A stretch of DNA of 7,187 bases, from NCBI GenBank assembly GCA_020436865.1, contig JAGQXA010000397.1, positions 1 to 7,187 on the forward strand. The letters run 5' to 3'. How positions within the stretch are numbered: position 1 is the first letter of the stretch; the number at the start of each line of letters is the position of its first letter. The notes under the pieces were generated by a model. It did no database searches, was not told the DNA's origin, and was given only the letters and a program-made list of their open reading frames with translations. A program made the translations under genes and the position numbers. Shown one piece after another: positions 6,840 through 7,187 of the stretch. This DNA comes from Saprospiraceae bacterium. Lineage in GTDB: Bacteria > Bacteroidota > Bacteroidia > Chitinophagales > Saprospiraceae.

Positions 6840-6871
6840 CAAAGGTAGCGATTAAATGTACGCCACGCAAT
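6840..6871 (-). promoter_or_regulatory. Bacteroidota-type promoter of the metal-efflux operon
   Basis: On the minus strand TACCTTTG (6847-6840) fits the Bacteroidota -7 consensus TAnnTTTG at every fixed base. ATTG (6871-6868) sits 20 bases upstream, at the spacing expected for the -33 TTTG/TTG element. Only seven bases (GGGCCGA) lie between the -7 box and the ATG of the small Cys-rich gene, so the transcript would start within a few bases of the start codon. No Shine-Dalgarno is present. Confidence 0.65.
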
Positions 6872-6873
6872 TT

Positions 6874-6893
6874 CCCGGGCGGCCCGGTACCGG
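6874..6893. promoter_or_regulatory. GC-rich palindrome cluster just upstream of the efflux promoter, possible operator
   Basis: Three overlapping dyads occupy 20 bases: CCCGGG (6874-6879), CCGGGC/GCCCGG around a single G (6875-6887), and the perfect 10-bp palindrome CCGGTACCGG (6884-6893). They start two bases upstream of the -33 element. An activator such as a MerR- or response-regulator-type protein could bind there. This is placement and symmetry only; in GC-rich DNA short palindromes also arise by chance. Confidence 0.3.
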
Positions 6894-6935
6894 CAGCCCC
6901 CTTCGGATAGCCGTCGGAATGTCGGGAAAAAATGC

Positions 6936-6956
6936 TAATTTGAACGAGCTTTCAAA
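6936..6956 (+). promoter_or_regulatory. Weak promoter-like element and small inverted repeat upstream of the DinB-like gene
   Basis: TAATTTG (6936-6942) resembles the Bacteroidota -7 box but is one base short of TAnnTTTG, and no TTG is seen at the -33 position. It overlaps an inverted repeat, TTTGAA (6939-6944) and TTCAAA (6951-6956), with a 6-base spacer. The DinB-like ATG follows 14 bases after the repeat. Position favours a regulatory role, but the motif match is poor. Confidence 0.3.
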
Positions 6957-6970
6957 CTCAACGACCGCTT

Positions 6971-7187
6971 ATGACCCCTACTGATACCATCCGGGCCCTC
7001 GCCGGTGATCTGGCGGTATTCCAGGATCTGCTGAAAGACCTGCCGGAAGACCTCTACCTCTGGAAACCTCAACCGGGCAAGTGGTGCCTGCTGGAGGTAG
7101 TTTGCCATCTCTATGACGAGGAGCGGGAAGACTTTCGCGCCCGCGTGCGCCACACCCTGGAAACGCCCGACCAGCCCATGCCGCCGA
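6971..7187 (+). CDS. DinB-superfamily protein (3' partial)
   Basis: The frame opens at ATG 6971 and is still open at the window edge; 72 residues are visible. The N-terminal helix is followed by LYLWKPQPGKWCLLEVVCHL (residues 28-47) and then YDEERED. This is the typical start of the DinB/YfiT-like four-helix bundle: W-x-P-x-P-G-K-W, then a helix carrying the conserved HLxDxE-like motif with His46, one of the three usual metal-binding histidines. The other two would lie beyond the window. Family members include divalent-metal-dependent proteins and thiol S-transferases such as bacillithiol transferases, but many have no known reaction, so none is assigned. The PxxPMPP at the visible end also fits family members. 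The gene is divergent from the metal-efflux operon across 138 bp; there is no evidence that they are functionally linked. No Shine-Dalgarno is seen before the ATG. Confidence 0.82.
   Translation, partial: MTPTDTIRALAGDLAVFQDLLKDLPEDLYLWKPQPGKWCLLEVVCHLYDEEREDFRARVRHTLETPDQPMPP

Noticed and set aside
4988..6910. A 640-codon open frame on the + strand opposite the pump gene
   Set aside because: Its product has no recognisable domain and is rich in Asp, His, Gly and Glu, as expected for the reverse complement of a GC-rich coding region. The minus-strand frame encodes a clear CzcA-type pump along the same stretch.
6935..7153. A 72-codon frame on the - strand opposite the DinB-like gene
   Set aside because: The + strand frame from 6971 carries the DinB motifs and continues past the window edge, so the minus-strand frame is a shadow.
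1..7187. CRISPR arrays, tRNA or rRNA genes, insertion sequences, or a defence system
   Set aside because: No regularly spaced repeats, no cloverleaf or rRNA-like sequence, and no transposase or nuclease motifs were seen. Nearly all the window is accounted for by the five genes.

Overview
The window looks like a Bacteroidota chromosome with high G+C (by eye), possibly a member of Saprospiria; the genus cannot be fixed from this sequence. Four things point that way. The first is a TAnnTTTG-type promoter element ahead of the metal-efflux operon. The second is the lack of clear Shine-Dalgarno sequences, with an A-rich leader before one start. The third is a CzcA-type pump fused in frame to a TolC-like outer-membrane channel. 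The fourth is a small Cys-rich protein that resembles the Bacteroidota family I know as DUF6660.

Layout. Bases 1-809 (+) hold the 3' part of a gene for a coiled-coil OmpA-family envelope protein. Bases 810-852 are a short convergent intergenic region holding a heptamer-based inverted repeat, a candidate shared terminator. Bases 853-6832 (-) are a three-gene operon read right to left: a 111-residue Cys/His-rich exported small protein, a 1445-residue RND pump-OMF fusion, and a 403-residue lipoprotein adaptor. Bases 6833-6970 are a divergent intergenic region with the operon promoter, a block of GC-rich palindromes and a smaller inverted repeat. Bases 6971-7187 (+) are the 5' end of a DinB-superfamily gene that runs off the window.

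How the genes work together. The fusion protein and the adaptor together supply every part of a tripartite heavy-metal efflux system: inner-membrane proton-driven pump, periplasmic adaptor and outer-membrane channel. The pump keeps the DFGxxxDGAxxxxxE signature in TM4 that is typical of CzcA-type exporters of divalent cations. By my alignment from memory, the three copper-binding methionines of E. coli CusA are replaced by His, Ile and Glu. The adaptor's mature N-terminus is rich in histidine. A divalent metal (Co, Zn, Cd or Ni) is therefore a better guess than Cu(I)/Ag(I). The channel half begins with a complete internal signal peptide, so the fused protein may be cut into a separate pump and channel. 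The small first-gene protein is the least understood part and may bind metal in the periplasm. No regulator gene is visible in the window.
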